Shown here: positions 1 through 7,357 of the stretch, piece after piece | Layout: each line of letters opens with the position of its first letter | Numbering within the stretch: position 1 is the first letter of the stretch | Source: a bacterium | GTDB lineage: Bacteria > Atribacterota > JS1 > SB-45 > 34-128 | Reading direction: 5' to 3' | Assembly: GCA_018894595.1 (NCBI GenBank) | Contig: JAHIPN010000275.1 | Span: 1-16,960, forward strand | DNA: 16,960 bases | The notes under the pieces: generated by a model | What the model saw: the letters and a program-made list of their open reading frames with translations, nothing else | The model's database searches: none | Told to the model about the DNA's origin: nothing | Program-made: the position numbers and the translations under genes

Positions 1-87
1 AGTTAAAATCTGCTGGTAATCAAGAGACCTTTTAGTAGTTGTCTTTTCAATGGAAATTATATTCCCAACAATCTCTTTATATTTCAT
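1..87 (-). CDS. Possible 5' end of an unrecognised gene (runs off the left edge)
   Basis: An open frame begins with ATG at 87-85 and stays open for 29 codons to the window edge, starting MKYKEIVGNI and continuing with a Lys/Thr-rich stretch. A GAGG motif at 103-100 lies 12 bases upstream of the ATG, a slightly long but possible ribosome-binding spacing. I do not recognise the family. The frame is short, so it could be chance, but its position just downstream of a structured intergenic block and on the same strand as all the other genes makes a real gene start plausible. Confidence 0.35.
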   Translation of the reverse strand, partial: MKYKEIVGNIISIEKTTTKRSLDYQQILT

Positions 88-140
88 TATATTTATGTTC
101 CTCTTATTCCTTCATGATATAAAAGTTTAATTATATTTTA

Positions 141-256
141 GTGAAACTCCCCCAGCAGGAGCTGGGGGCTTCTTTTAGCTACAAGCGAAAAACGAGCTTG
201 AGCCCTTCGGGCTGCCGCTACATCTCCAGACAGGAGTCTGGAGTTTTATGCGGCTC
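141..256 (-). mobile_element. Block of four hairpins, candidate IS200/IS605-type right end or omegaRNA-like remnant
   Basis: About 115 bases fold almost completely into consecutive hairpins. These are CCCCCAGC/GCTGGGGG with an AGGA loop (149-168), CAAGC/GCTTG (182-200), AGCCC/GGGCT (201-213), and an outer GCCGC/GCGGC stem (214-218 with 250-254) enclosing CTCCAGAC/GTCTGGAG, again with an AGGA loop (224-243). The block is much more GC-rich than the sequence around it. Read on the minus strand it ends in a G-rich hairpin followed by GTTTCAC, which resembles the subterminal hairpin and right end of TnpB-carrying IS200/IS605 elements, whose 3' part encodes the omegaRNA. No transposase or TnpB frame is present, so this would be a non-autonomous relic. 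On the plus strand the first hairpin is followed by CTTCTTTT and could also act as a terminator. The structure is seen directly; the IS assignment is inference from pattern memory. Confidence 0.45.
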
Positions 257-445
257 AATAATTATTACATTTTTTTTAGTGCTCATCAATCAAGACTCAT
301 ATACCAAATAATCATATTTTAGTTTTATTTTAAAAATTCTTATACTATAATTAGTAGTCATATTTTATACATAATATTAAATAATACTTATTACTTTAAT
401 TAGGTCCATATGTAAAAAACTAGTTTGTTATATTTTTAATACATT
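257..445. other. AT-rich intergenic spacer without a gene
   Basis: This is very AT-rich sequence between the hairpin block and the hydantoinase stop codon. I see no open frame with a ribosome-binding site, no RNA-gene pattern and no stable hairpin followed by a T run. A weak AACTAGTT palindrome followed by T residues on the minus strand near 410-425 is too short to call a terminator. The spacer may hold the promoter of the gene entering the left edge, but no convincing -35/-10 pair stands out. Confidence 0.6.
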
Positions 446-1840
446 CTAATACAAAATCGATTCTTTGGTTTTTACAAATTTACCCATGCCCTTTTGCCCA
501 CAAAAAATACCATCTTTTACAATTATGTTGCCCCTCAATATAGTCATTACTGGATAACCTGTTACTTTTATACCAGCATAAGGAGTATAGTTAGCCGCTG
601 AATGCTGTTGTAAATCTGAAATAATTACTTTCTTGCCCTGGTCAAAAACAACAATATCAGCATCTGTTCCAGGATTCAGGCTTCCTTTCTGGGGATAAAG
701 CCCGAATATTTTAGCAGGATTTGTAGATAGTAAAGCCACTAATGTTTTTACATCAAAATGACCCCCTTTTACCCCGGCAGTATAAATTAAAGGCAATAAT
801 GTTTCTGAGCCTGGAATGCCCGCCAAAATTTTTAAGCAATTATTTGTACTAAGTTTCTGTTCGATTGTAAAAGCACAGTGATCAGTAGCTATCACATTAA
901 TATCTTTGTTTTTTATCCCTAACCACAAAGCTTCATTATCTTCTCTCTCCCTTAAAGGAGGGGTCATTAAATATTTTTGTGCCTCTTCTTTTTTCAGTAA
1001 ATCATTGGTTAATAATAGGTAATGGGGTGCGGTCTCGACAAATATGTTTCCTCCTCTCCTTTTTGTCTCTTTAATAGCATTATATCCCTTTTTGGATGAT
1101 AGATGAACAATATAAACAGGCATATCTAACAAATTAGCTAAGTTTCCTACTTCTAATATAGCCCTATATTCTGTTTCAGGGGGGCGCAATATGGGATGAA
1201 AATTGGGAGGAAAATTATTACGATCTCGATAGCTGGTTTTTATCTTTTCAATTAGCTTATCATCTTCTGCATGAACAGTAACCAGTAATTTTAAGTCACG
1301 AGCTATTTTAAATAATCTTTCCCTGCTTTCTTCCTCAAGCATAATTCCATATTTCTTATAAGCAGTAAGTATTTTTAAACTATTTATTATATCGTTTTCT
1401 TTTAACTGCTTTAATTCTTCTTTTATCTCTGGATACAATAAATAAACTATCTGATGAAGAGAAAAATCAATTACAGTTTCACCCTCAGCTTCTTCCTGCC
1501 TATTTCTAATAGCTTCAAGCAATGAATGCCCTTTTATCTGATCTGAATAATCTATAAAAGTAGTTACTCCTCCAAAGGCCGCAGAAACAGTTCCTGAATA
1601 AAAATCATCTGCAGTAATAATACCAGAAGATTTTAGATTATAATGAGTGTGAGAATCAATAATACCTGGGAAAACATATTTCTCTTTAAGGTCAATTATT
1701 TGACACTCCTTGGGAATTTCTTCAGGATCAAAATTTTCTTTTATTATTTTTATTTTTTCGCCTTCAATCAAAATATCACTTTTCTTTACTTCTTCAGTTG
1801 TTATTAATTTACCATTTTTTAAAAGTAGGCTCCTAATTAT
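446..1840 (-). CDS. D-hydantoinase / dihydropyrimidinase family amidohydrolase
   Basis: A cytoplasmic cyclic-amidohydrolase that opens hydantoin or dihydropyrimidine rings to N-carbamoyl amino acids. The protein shows the whole binuclear-metal set. Counted from codon 1840 these are HTH (H64, H66), the lysine that is carboxylated in this family in the AYK motif (K162), H190 in VHAED, H246 in VHLSS and D320 in ATDHC. The family signatures TAPHYLLL and GIPGSETLLPL are also present, and the C-terminal metal-independent strand domain is intact. About 464 residues is the usual family size. The first ATG/GTG/TTG start in frame is TTG at 1771, but homology-like sequence (LLLKNGKLITTEEV) continues upstream of it. 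The only codons between there and an in-frame stop at 1858 are non-standard. AGGAG at 1853-1849 points to ATA (1840) or ATT (1837) as the start. It follows the molybdenum hydroxylase by about 94 bases. It resembles E. coli HyuA; the exact substrate (hydantoin, dihydrouracil or a purine-derived ring) is not determined. Confidence 0.88.
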   Translation of the reverse strand: MIRSLLLKNGKLITTEEVKKSDILIEGEKIKIIKENFDPEEIPKECQIIDLKEKYVFPGIIDSHTHYNLKSSGIITADDFYSGTVSAAFGGVTTFIDYSDQIKGHSLLEAIRNRQEEAEGETVIDFSLHQIVYLLYPEIKEELKQLKENDIINSLKILTAYKKYGIMLEEESRERLFKIARDLKLLVTVHAEDDKLIEKIKTSYRDRNNFPPNFHPILRPPETEYRAILEVGNLANLLDMPVYIVHLSSKKGYNAIKETKRRGGNIFVETAPHYLLLTNDLLKKEEAQKYLMTPPLREREDNEALWLGIKNKDINVIATDHCAFTIEQKLSTNNCLKILAGIPGSETLLPLIYTAGVKGGHFDVKTLVALLSTNPAKIFGLYPQKGSLNPGTDADIVVFDQGKKVIISDLQQHSAANYTPYAGIKVTGYPVMTILRGNIIVKDGIFCGQKGMGKFVKTKESILY

Positions 1841-1934
1841 TTCCTCAACTCCTTTTTAATTTCACTTAAAATTAATTCTTTGTCTTGTTTTTCTATCCAG
1901 ATAAAGCATTTAAGGACGATAGGATGTGGGGTAA

Positions 1935-4721
1935 TTATTGCTTTTCTAAGGCTTTTAGTATCTTTTCTGGTGTTGCTGGTAGAGAAGTTAACCATATCCC
2001 AAGGGCATCATGAATTGCACTCACCGCAGCAGGGGCTACTGCAGAAATTGGTAGTTCACTCATGCCTTTTGCCCCAAAAGGTCCTTCTGGATGCGGATCT
2101 TCAATAATAATACTTTCAATCTTTGGAGTTTGCCCAATCCTTCTCAACCCTAATTTTGAAAAACTATTTGTTATTATTCTTCCATTTTCAAGTTTATACT
2201 CTTCAGAAAGGGCAAAGCCAAGACCCATAGTAATCCCTCCTTCTATCTGCCCTTCTATTGCCTTTGGGTTTATTGCCCTGCCTACATCATGAGCTGAAAT
2301 TACTTTTAATACATTAACTTTTCCCGTTTCTTTTTCAACCTCGATTATTACTGCTTGAGCACTAAAGCAATATGCTGCATGCAATCTATCTTCCCCTTTC
2401 TTATAACCTTCCTCAGGTTCTTTAATGCTAAAGAAAGTCTTAGGTGCCGAATAATGGGACTCCTCAAAAAGTCTAAACCTGTTTTCTTTGAGTAATTTTG
2501 AAAAATCACTAAGGGAAATTATCTGTTTTGATGAGCTTTTCAAACAGAAAAAAGAATCTTTAATTTCAATATCATCAATATTAACTTTAAATATGTATGA
2601 TAGATATTCAAAAATCTTTCCTTTAAGATCTCCAGCCATATTATATACGGCATTACCTGTTACAAATGTCTGCCTGGATGCAGTAGTCATCCCTCCAAGC
2701 GGGTCACGGTCAGAATCTCCAGACTCAACTATAATTTTTGAATAAGGCCAATCAAGTCTTTCTGAAGCTATTTGAGCCATTGCTGTATCTGAGCCCTGAC
2801 CCATTTCAGCACTGCCAATTCTTAAAAGTAAATTTCCATTATCAACTATCTCTCCATAAGCTCCTGCAGAATCATTCATTCCTACTCCAAGACCAACATT
2901 TTTATACGAAGAGGCAATTCCTATTCCAATCTTCCACCCTTGTGGTGGATTAGGAATTTTTGTTTTCCTTAAAGCTTCTTTTACTGCAAGTAAACAGGCC
3001 TTTGCTCCAACGCTAGATCTGATCTTCTCTCCTGTAATCGTCGGTAGTCCTTCTTCTAAAATATTTTTAAGACGAATTTCAAAGGGGTCAAGGTTAATTT
3101 TTTCAGCCAAACGATTTAATTGCATTTCTGAGGCAAAGGTTACTGTTGGATTTCCAAATCCTCTCATTGCACCTGTTGGATTATTGTTTGTATAAACAGC
3201 ATCAGCACAAATATTAACATTCGAAATAGTATAAGGACCCGCAGCAAAACTTGCAGATCTCAATATAACAGCTTCCTCACCAGAGGCATAAGCCCCTGCC
3301 TTTGCTAAGATCTCTGCCTGCACAAAGGTAATCTTCCCCTCTTTGGTAATGCCAGTCTTGTAATGTAAATACTGAGCATTTCTCTTTGTACTCGCCCTTA
3401 TAGATTCTTTTCTGGTAAAAACAAACTTTACAGGACGTTTGGTCTTTAATGCTCCAAGAGCAGCAATAATTTGAACCGTTATATCTTCTTTTCCGCCAAA
3501 ACCCCCACCCAAATGCCTATGAGCAATATGTATCTTTTCAGGAGAAATATTTAGTGATAAGGCAATTTGCTTTATATCCAACTCGGGGCACTGATCTCCC
3601 ACATAGACAGAAATTCTACCATCCTCTTCAGGAACGGCAATTGCCGCTTCGGGCTCCAGGTAGGCATGTTCAATAAATTGAGTTTTATAATCATCTTCTA
3701 AAACGATATCAGCATTAGCAAAGCCTTCTTCAATATTCCCCCTCCCAGACTCCATATGTGCGAAGATGTTACTCTTTTTTCCATTCTCCTCGTGTAGTAA
3801 AGGAGCATCCATTTTCATAGCTTCCTGTGGGGTATTAACTATAGGAAGAGGTTGATATTTAACTTTTATCTTAGAAAGAGCTTCTTCAGCAATTTTTTCG
3901 CTTTCTGCATAAACTGCCGCAATGACATCCCCAATATATAGTACCTTCTTATCAGCAAACACCGGCTGATCAGGGATAATTACACCAAAACTATTTCTTC
4001 CAGGTAGGTCATCTGCCATCAACACTGTGACTACCCCTTCTATCTTTAATGCCTCTGAAGTATCAATATCCAGTATTTTTGCATGGGGATATTCACTTCT
4101 TAGAACTTTGGTGTAGATCATATTTTCAAAAGATAGGTCATCAGTAAATTTCAATTCTCCTGTCGCCTTCAAAATACCATCTACTCTGGGAACCGATTTA
4201 CCAAAAACGTTTTTTATTTGAGAATAAATCTCTTTCTTGGTAATTTCCTTTCTTCCTTTTCTTATCAGCTCAGCAACTTTCTTCACTGCTTTTATTATTT
4301 TTGTATATCCGGTACATCTGCACAAATTAGGGGAAAGGGCTTTTTTAATCTCTTTTTCATTTGGATTAGGATTTTTATCCAAAAGAGCCTTGGTGGCCAT
4401 AATCATACCGGGAGTGCAAAATCCACATTGAATTGCGCCTTCTTTAATATAAGCATATTGAACAGGATGAATAGTCTCTTCTGTGCTTAAAGCTTCGAGA
4501 GTTACTATATTCTTTCCATCCATATCTTTTAATTTCCTTACACAGGAAAGCTTTGCTCCCCCATCAATAATTACCGTACAGGCTCCGCAGTGACCCTCAT
4601 TACATCCATTCTTTGCAGCAGTTAATCCAAGAACATTTCTCAAATAAAAGAGAAGGCTCGTTTCTTCATCTTTAATTTGAGGCGAATATTTCTTTCCATT
4701 TACGGTAAGCTTAATTCTCAT
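1935..4721 (-). CDS. Xanthine dehydrogenase-type molybdenum hydroxylase, fused 2Fe-2S and molybdopterin subunits
   Basis: A molybdenum hydroxylase expected to add oxygen from water to a purine or similar N-heterocycle in the cytoplasm. Of its 928 residues, about 1-155 form the two [2Fe-2S] domains (C40, C45, C48, C60; C99, C102, C134, C136). The rest is the molybdopterin domain starting near GKSVPRVDG (174). It keeps GGGFGGKE with E412, the AMRGFG arginine R520, MGQG, and the catalytic glutamate E889 in GAKGMSE. These correspond to the purine-binding Glu and Arg and the base of bovine xanthine oxidase, so a purine-type substrate is reasonable. The ATG at 4721 is chosen because AGGAGG lies six bases upstream and the protein then begins with a normal ferredoxin strand; a longer frame to 4868 only overlaps the upstream gene. 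The start overlaps the M20 gene by 11 bases, implying coupled translation. The layout matches E. coli XdhD and selenium-dependent xanthine dehydrogenases. No FAD subunit gene is in the window. Confidence 0.93.
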   Translation of the reverse strand: MRIKLTVNGKKYSPQIKDEETSLLFYLRNVLGLTAAKNGCNEGHCGACTVIIDGGAKLSCVRKLKDMDGKNIVTLEALSTEETIHPVQYAYIKEGAIQCGFCTPGMIMATKALLDKNPNPNEKEIKKALSPNLCRCTGYTKIIKAVKKVAELIRKGRKEITKKEIYSQIKNVFGKSVPRVDGILKATGELKFTDDLSFENMIYTKVLRSEYPHAKILDIDTSEALKIEGVVTVLMADDLPGRNSFGVIIPDQPVFADKKVLYIGDVIAAVYAESEKIAEEALSKIKVKYQPLPIVNTPQEAMKMDAPLLHEENGKKSNIFAHMESGRGNIEEGFANADIVLEDDYKTQFIEHAYLEPEAAIAVPEEDGRISVYVGDQCPELDIKQIALSLNISPEKIHIAHRHLGGGFGGKEDITVQIIAALGALKTKRPVKFVFTRKESIRASTKRNAQYLHYKTGITKEGKITFVQAEILAKAGAYASGEEAVILRSASFAAGPYTISNVNICADAVYTNNNPTGAMRGFGNPTVTFASEMQLNRLAEKINLDPFEIRLKNILEEGLPTITGEKIRSSVGAKACLLAVKEALRKTKIPNPPQGWKIGIGIASSYKNVGLGVGMNDSAGAYGEIVDNGNLLLRIGSAEMGQGSDTAMAQIASERLDWPYSKIIVESGDSDRDPLGGMTTASRQTFVTGNAVYNMAGDLKGKIFEYLSYIFKVNIDDIEIKDSFFCLKSSSKQIISLSDFSKLLKENRFRLFEESHYSAPKTFFSIKEPEEGYKKGEDRLHAAYCFSAQAVIIEVEKETGKVNVLKVISAHDVGRAINPKAIEGQIEGGITMGLGFALSEEYKLENGRIITNSFSKLGLRRIGQTPKIESIIIEDPHPEGPFGAKGMSELPISAVAPAAVSAIHDALGIWLTSLPATPEKILKALEKQ

Positions 4722-5889
4722 TATGGTCCTCCTCACATATATTTTTAATTGCCGTTTTGTAGACCAAAGAGGCCTTGATAAGTTGATTAACCTCGATATT
4801 TTCCTCATCTGTATGGCATAAACCGGAATCTCCCGGACCATATTGAACGGTAGGAATCCCAAGGTCATTGATTAAAAAATCCATTTCATTGTATCCGTCT
4901 GTAAAAAAGAGAATCGGATTATCACCAATTATTTCTCTATGGGAAACTTTAATAACCTGGACGATTTCCGAATCCATATCAGTTAGAGCCGGTTTTAGCC
5001 CCCTCTCTTTTATTGGTGACCAATTCCAATCAGGTCGTGCTATCTCCACTATAACCAAGACATTAAAACAATCTTCGAATTTTTTAATCTTCTCCCTAAT
5101 TCTATCCAATACCTGAAACTGATTTTCTCCCGGTACAAGTCTTCTATCAAACCATAAAATACACTCATCCGGTACTATATTGTAAGCCACCCCTCCCCTT
5201 ATTAAACCAAGGTTTAAAGTGGCCTTTACCTCGTCAATATCCTTTACCTTATATATAGGTAAATCTTCTCCTAATAGCTCTGAAGCAATTTTCATTCCGT
5301 ATTCAATCGCATTTACGCCCAGCCACGGTCTACATCCATGACTGGTTTTCCCTCTAACAGTTATTTTTACTGGTGCAGTCCCTTTGCACCCGATACCTAG
5401 TTTTAGCCCGGTAGGTTCGGTAACAACGGCGTACTTAGCTTTAATACCGATATCTTTAAGATTCATACTCCCCCTGTGTTCTGATTCTTCGTCAACAACA
5501 CCAATAAAACCGACACTATATTTTAAAGGTTTCTTAGAAGAGATTATTTCTTCGAAAGCAGATACTACTGAAGCGATCCCACCCTTCTGGTCTACAGACC
5601 CACGTCCCCATATATGATTATTTATTACAATAGGAGTAAATGGGGACTTCATATTATAAGCCGGAATAGTATCTATATGCCCATGAAAAATCAGACCTAG
5701 GTCATCCTTTTTTCTTCCAGGTAAGACTGCAAAGATATTAAAACGTTCTTTTTCAACCTCAATCAGTCTGGTATCACAGCCCATATTTGTAAATCTTTCA
5801 TATAAGTATTTGCCAACACGGGCTTCACTTCCGGTCACACTTGGTATAGCAATTAATTTTTTTATTTCTTCTATTACATTTACATTCAT
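4711..5889 (-). CDS. M20 family metallopeptidase/deacylase (ArgE/DapE-like, cf. YgeY)
   Basis: A co-catalytic zinc amidohydrolase of the M20 family that cleaves amide or carbamoyl groups from amino-acid-like products. The 392 residues show the complete set: H71 and D73 in HGHID, bridging D100 in GRGSVDQKGG, general base E134 and metal ligand E135 in DEESEHRG, E158 in TEPT and H359 in CHTDEE. A dimerisation lid lies between roughly 170 and 285. The ATG at 5889 overlaps the TGA of the upstream pseudogene (ATGA), so translation was probably coupled to it. Only a weak AGAAGA precedes it. It lies directly before the molybdenum hydroxylase, with an 11-base overlap, and two genes before the hydantoinase. 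A role in hydrolysing the ureido or N-carbamoyl product of ring opening is therefore a fair inference, as proposed for YgeY in the E. coli yge-xdhD cluster. Sequence alone cannot separate this from a peptidase or N-acetyl-amino-acid deacetylase. Confidence 0.88.
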   Translation of the reverse strand: MNVNVIEEIKKLIAIPSVTGSEARVGKYLYERFTNMGCDTRLIEVEKERFNIFAVLPGRKKDDLGLIFHGHIDTIPAYNMKSPFTPIVINNHIWGRGSVDQKGGIASVVSAFEEIISSKKPLKYSVGFIGVVDEESEHRGSMNLKDIGIKAKYAVVTEPTGLKLGIGCKGTAPVKITVRGKTSHGCRPWLGVNAIEYGMKIASELLGEDLPIYKVKDIDEVKATLNLGLIRGGVAYNIVPDECILWFDRRLVPGENQFQVLDRIREKIKKFEDCFNVLVIVEIARPDWNWSPIKERGLKPALTDMDSEIVQVIKVSHREIIGDNPILFFTDGYNEMDFLINDLGIPTVQYGPGDSGLCHTDEENIEVNQLIKASLVYKTAIKNICEEDHNEN

Positions 5890-6570
5890 TTTCTTCTACT
5901 ATCCCATACCTCGGGATTAACAATAAACTGGGGTTTTCTCCCTCCTAAAACATCCAGGGCTCCCTTCATTACATCCATGCCCATCTTTAATTTTCCTTCA
6001 TCTCTAAAGCTACTTAGATGTGGGGGTACCAACCGTATTTTCTAATTTGAACAGTGGATTAGCTAAATCCGTGGATTCTATTTTAAAAACATCAAAACCA
6101 GCACCAACAATCTTACCATCCCTCAGTGCAGCAATAAGGACTTTCTCATTAATAACCCCTCCTCGGAAAGCATTTATAAAAATTGCAGTACTTTTTATTA
6201 AATAAATTTCTAAGTATTTTTATCAAACGGAATATGCACAGAGATTACATCTGATTTTCTTAGTATTTCGGATAAGTTCTTTGCCCTAGTAAATTTACTA
6301 TTGAGGAAATCGCTGTAATCCGTAAAAAATGGATCAAATATGAGAATATTTATATTAAAAGCTTTTTTTATTATCTCCTCGCTCTCTTCCCTAACCGTCC
6401 TACACCGAATAACCCAATTGTCTTGCCGTATAGTTCCATTCCTGTCACTCTTGTTCTAATTGCGAAGTCGCCCTCGGTTCTTATCTTAAGGCCTTCTCAA
6501 CTACATTTATTTTTTTAGCCAGCATTATCATCATTCCAAATACATGTTCTGCCAGTGCTTTTAACTCCAA
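5886..6570 (-). pseudogene. Decayed D-2-hydroxyacid dehydrogenase (phosphoglycerate dehydrogenase-like), truncated and frameshifted
   Basis: Pieces in different minus-strand frames join into the NAD-binding half of a D-isomer-specific 2-hydroxyacid dehydrogenase. These are LAEHVFGMMIML, then the Rossmann motif GLFGVGRLG, NINILIFDPFF, SDVISVHIPFD, STAIFINAFRGGVIN, GAGFDVF, and finally TVGTPHLSS. At least four frame changes are needed: near 6480-6484 (in-frame TAA), 6375-6395, 6208-6217, and in a five-base G run at 6022-6026. The N-terminal substrate-domain half is absent. The recognisable part starts about 50 bases from a small palindromic repeat and about 60 bases from the stop codon of the upstream gene, so a deletion probably removed it. 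The catalytic His survives in GTPHLSS, but no functional product can be made. The final TGA overlaps the M20 start codon, so the intact ancestor was part of this operon and presumably handled a 2-hydroxy or 2-oxo acid. Confidence 0.9.
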
Positions 6571-6590
6571 TTCATATCAATTAAGTTTTT

Positions 6591-6616
6591 AGATTTCCAC
6601 TTTTGTGGGAATGACA
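6591..6616. repeat. Short palindromic dispersed-type repeat (TTCCAC-loop-GTGGGAA)
   Basis: The two arms TTTCCAC (6594-6600) and GTGGGAA (6605-6611) pair around a TTTT loop with one G-T wobble, followed by TGACA. The form, an ATTCC-C-rich hairpin ending in AATGACA, resembles short REP/MITE-like palindromes that are scattered many times in some uncultured bacterial genomes. It sits exactly between the isochorismatase-like gene and the truncated pseudogene. Copy number elsewhere in the genome cannot be judged here. Confidence 0.5.
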
Positions 6617-6627
6617 AATAGAATATA

Positions 6628-7152
6628 TCATCTAATTTCCACACCCAGTTTGTCTTTCATTTGCTTTAAAGCAAAATTATGGGCTTGCTCTCCATCAATC
6701 GAAGCCACTGCATCTTTCAAAACTATAACCTTATAATTTAACATCCTTGCACTCGCAGCAGTATAGAAAACAGCGATATTTGTACATACTCCTACTAATT
6801 CTAATTCTAAAATCTCTTCATCTCTTAAAGAAATATCTAGATCGGTCTGAAAAAATCCACTAAATCTTCTAGAATAAATTATAAAATCATTTTTAAAGGG
6901 CATCAATTCCTTGATTATTTCTGCTCCCTTTGTTCCGGAGATACAATGACGAGGAAAAAGATTAAATTCTTTATCGTCTGGTCGATGGTGGTCACATATA
7001 TAGAATATAAGATTTTTTTCTTTCCTGAAATTCTCTATTTCCTTTTGAATAGGTGAAATAATTTTTCTTCCCCAATCACCTATATATAATTTTCCATCCT
7101 CTTTAACAAAATCGTTAAGCATATTAATTACCAACAACGCTTTTCTATTCAT
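6628..7152 (-). CDS. Isochorismatase-fold cysteine hydrolase with altered catalytic triad
   Basis: A 174-residue protein of the isochorismatase/nicotinamidase fold, whose members hydrolyse amides such as nicotinamide, N-carbamoylsarcosine and ureidoacrylate. The nucleophile Cys123 is present in VGVCTNIAV, as are the metal-site-like DHH (54-56) and FPRH (His69). The Asp that normally opens the triad (D in the IDxxNDF motif) is Asn10 in VINMLNDF. The lysine that normally precedes RYSGF/RYSAF is Ser94 in YSRRFSGF. Two of three triad residues are therefore changed while the rest of the fold looks well kept. The ATG at 7152 follows a GGGGGA stretch about eight bases upstream. It lies downstream of a 205-base gap and upstream of the dehydrogenase pseudogene. 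In context an intact relative would fit cleavage of a carbamoyl or ureido group. This copy may be inactive, regulatory or use altered chemistry. Confidence 0.85.
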   Translation of the reverse strand: MNRKALLVINMLNDFVKEDGKLYIGDWGRKIISPIQKEIENFRKEKNLIFYICDHHRPDDKEFNLFPRHCISGTKGAEIIKELMPFKNDFIIYSRRFSGFFQTDLDISLRDEEILELELVGVCTNIAVFYTAASARMLNYKVIVLKDAVASIDGEQAHNFALKQMKDKLGVEIR

Positions 7153-7283
7153 TTAAAATTCCCCCTTTTGTTTTTTCCTTTCGTGGCTAACATCTTTTTA
7201 GTAAAATTATCTAAATCTATTATCCCTTATAATTCGTAGACTCTAATTTTTCTCCCAAAATTGATTTTATCTCTGTTTTTTAT

Positions 7284-7296
7284 CACCTCCTCCTTC
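7284..7296 (-). other. Perfect Shine-Dalgarno sequence without a proper gene behind it
   Basis: On the minus strand GAAGGAGGAGGTG contains an ideal ribosome-binding site. The only start codon at hand is GTG (7286-7284), overlapping the site itself, and it opens a frame of just 19 codons (MIKNRDKINF and so on) that ends in TAA. I recognise no protein. It may be the relic of a gene lost from the gap between the PreA-like and isochorismatase-like genes, a tiny leader peptide, or chance. Confidence 0.25.
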
Positions 7297-7309
7297 AAAT
7301 ATACTTAAC

Positions 7310-7338
7310 ATTTAAACACAATAGCAAAATGAGGTCAA
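7310..7338 (-). promoter_or_regulatory. Candidate sigma-70-type promoter before the isochorismatase-like gene
   Basis: On the minus strand TTGACC (7338-7333) is followed after 17 bases by TTAAAT (7315-7310), five of six and four of six matches to the bacterial consensus with ideal spacing. It lies in the only sizeable gap (205 bases) inside the catabolic part of the cluster and could start a second transcript reading the isochorismatase-like, M20, molybdenum hydroxylase and hydantoinase genes. In AT-rich DNA such matches also arise by chance. Confidence 0.3.
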
Positions 7339-7357
7339 ATTCGTTAAGTTTTTATCA

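Noticed and set aside
1841..1934. Open minus-strand frame (PHPIVLKCFIW and on to KKELRK) between the molybdenum hydroxylase and hydantoinase genes
   Set aside because: It has no usable start codon or ribosome-binding site and matches no family I know; probably chance in AT-rich sequence.
1880..2745. Plus-strand open frames opposite the molybdenum hydroxylase and elsewhere in the window
   Set aside because: They are antisense to genes with clear family motifs, are short, and show no recognisable domains.
4722..4868. Longer N-terminus for the molybdenum hydroxylase starting at 4868
   Set aside because: The extra 49 residues lie wholly inside the M20 gene in another frame and do not resemble a ferredoxin domain; ATG 4721 has an ideal AGGAGG and starts the domain properly.
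6020..6205. Plus-strand 61-codon frame within the dehydrogenase pseudogene
   Set aside because: It is the antisense shadow of the decayed dehydrogenase, whose minus-strand motifs are clear.
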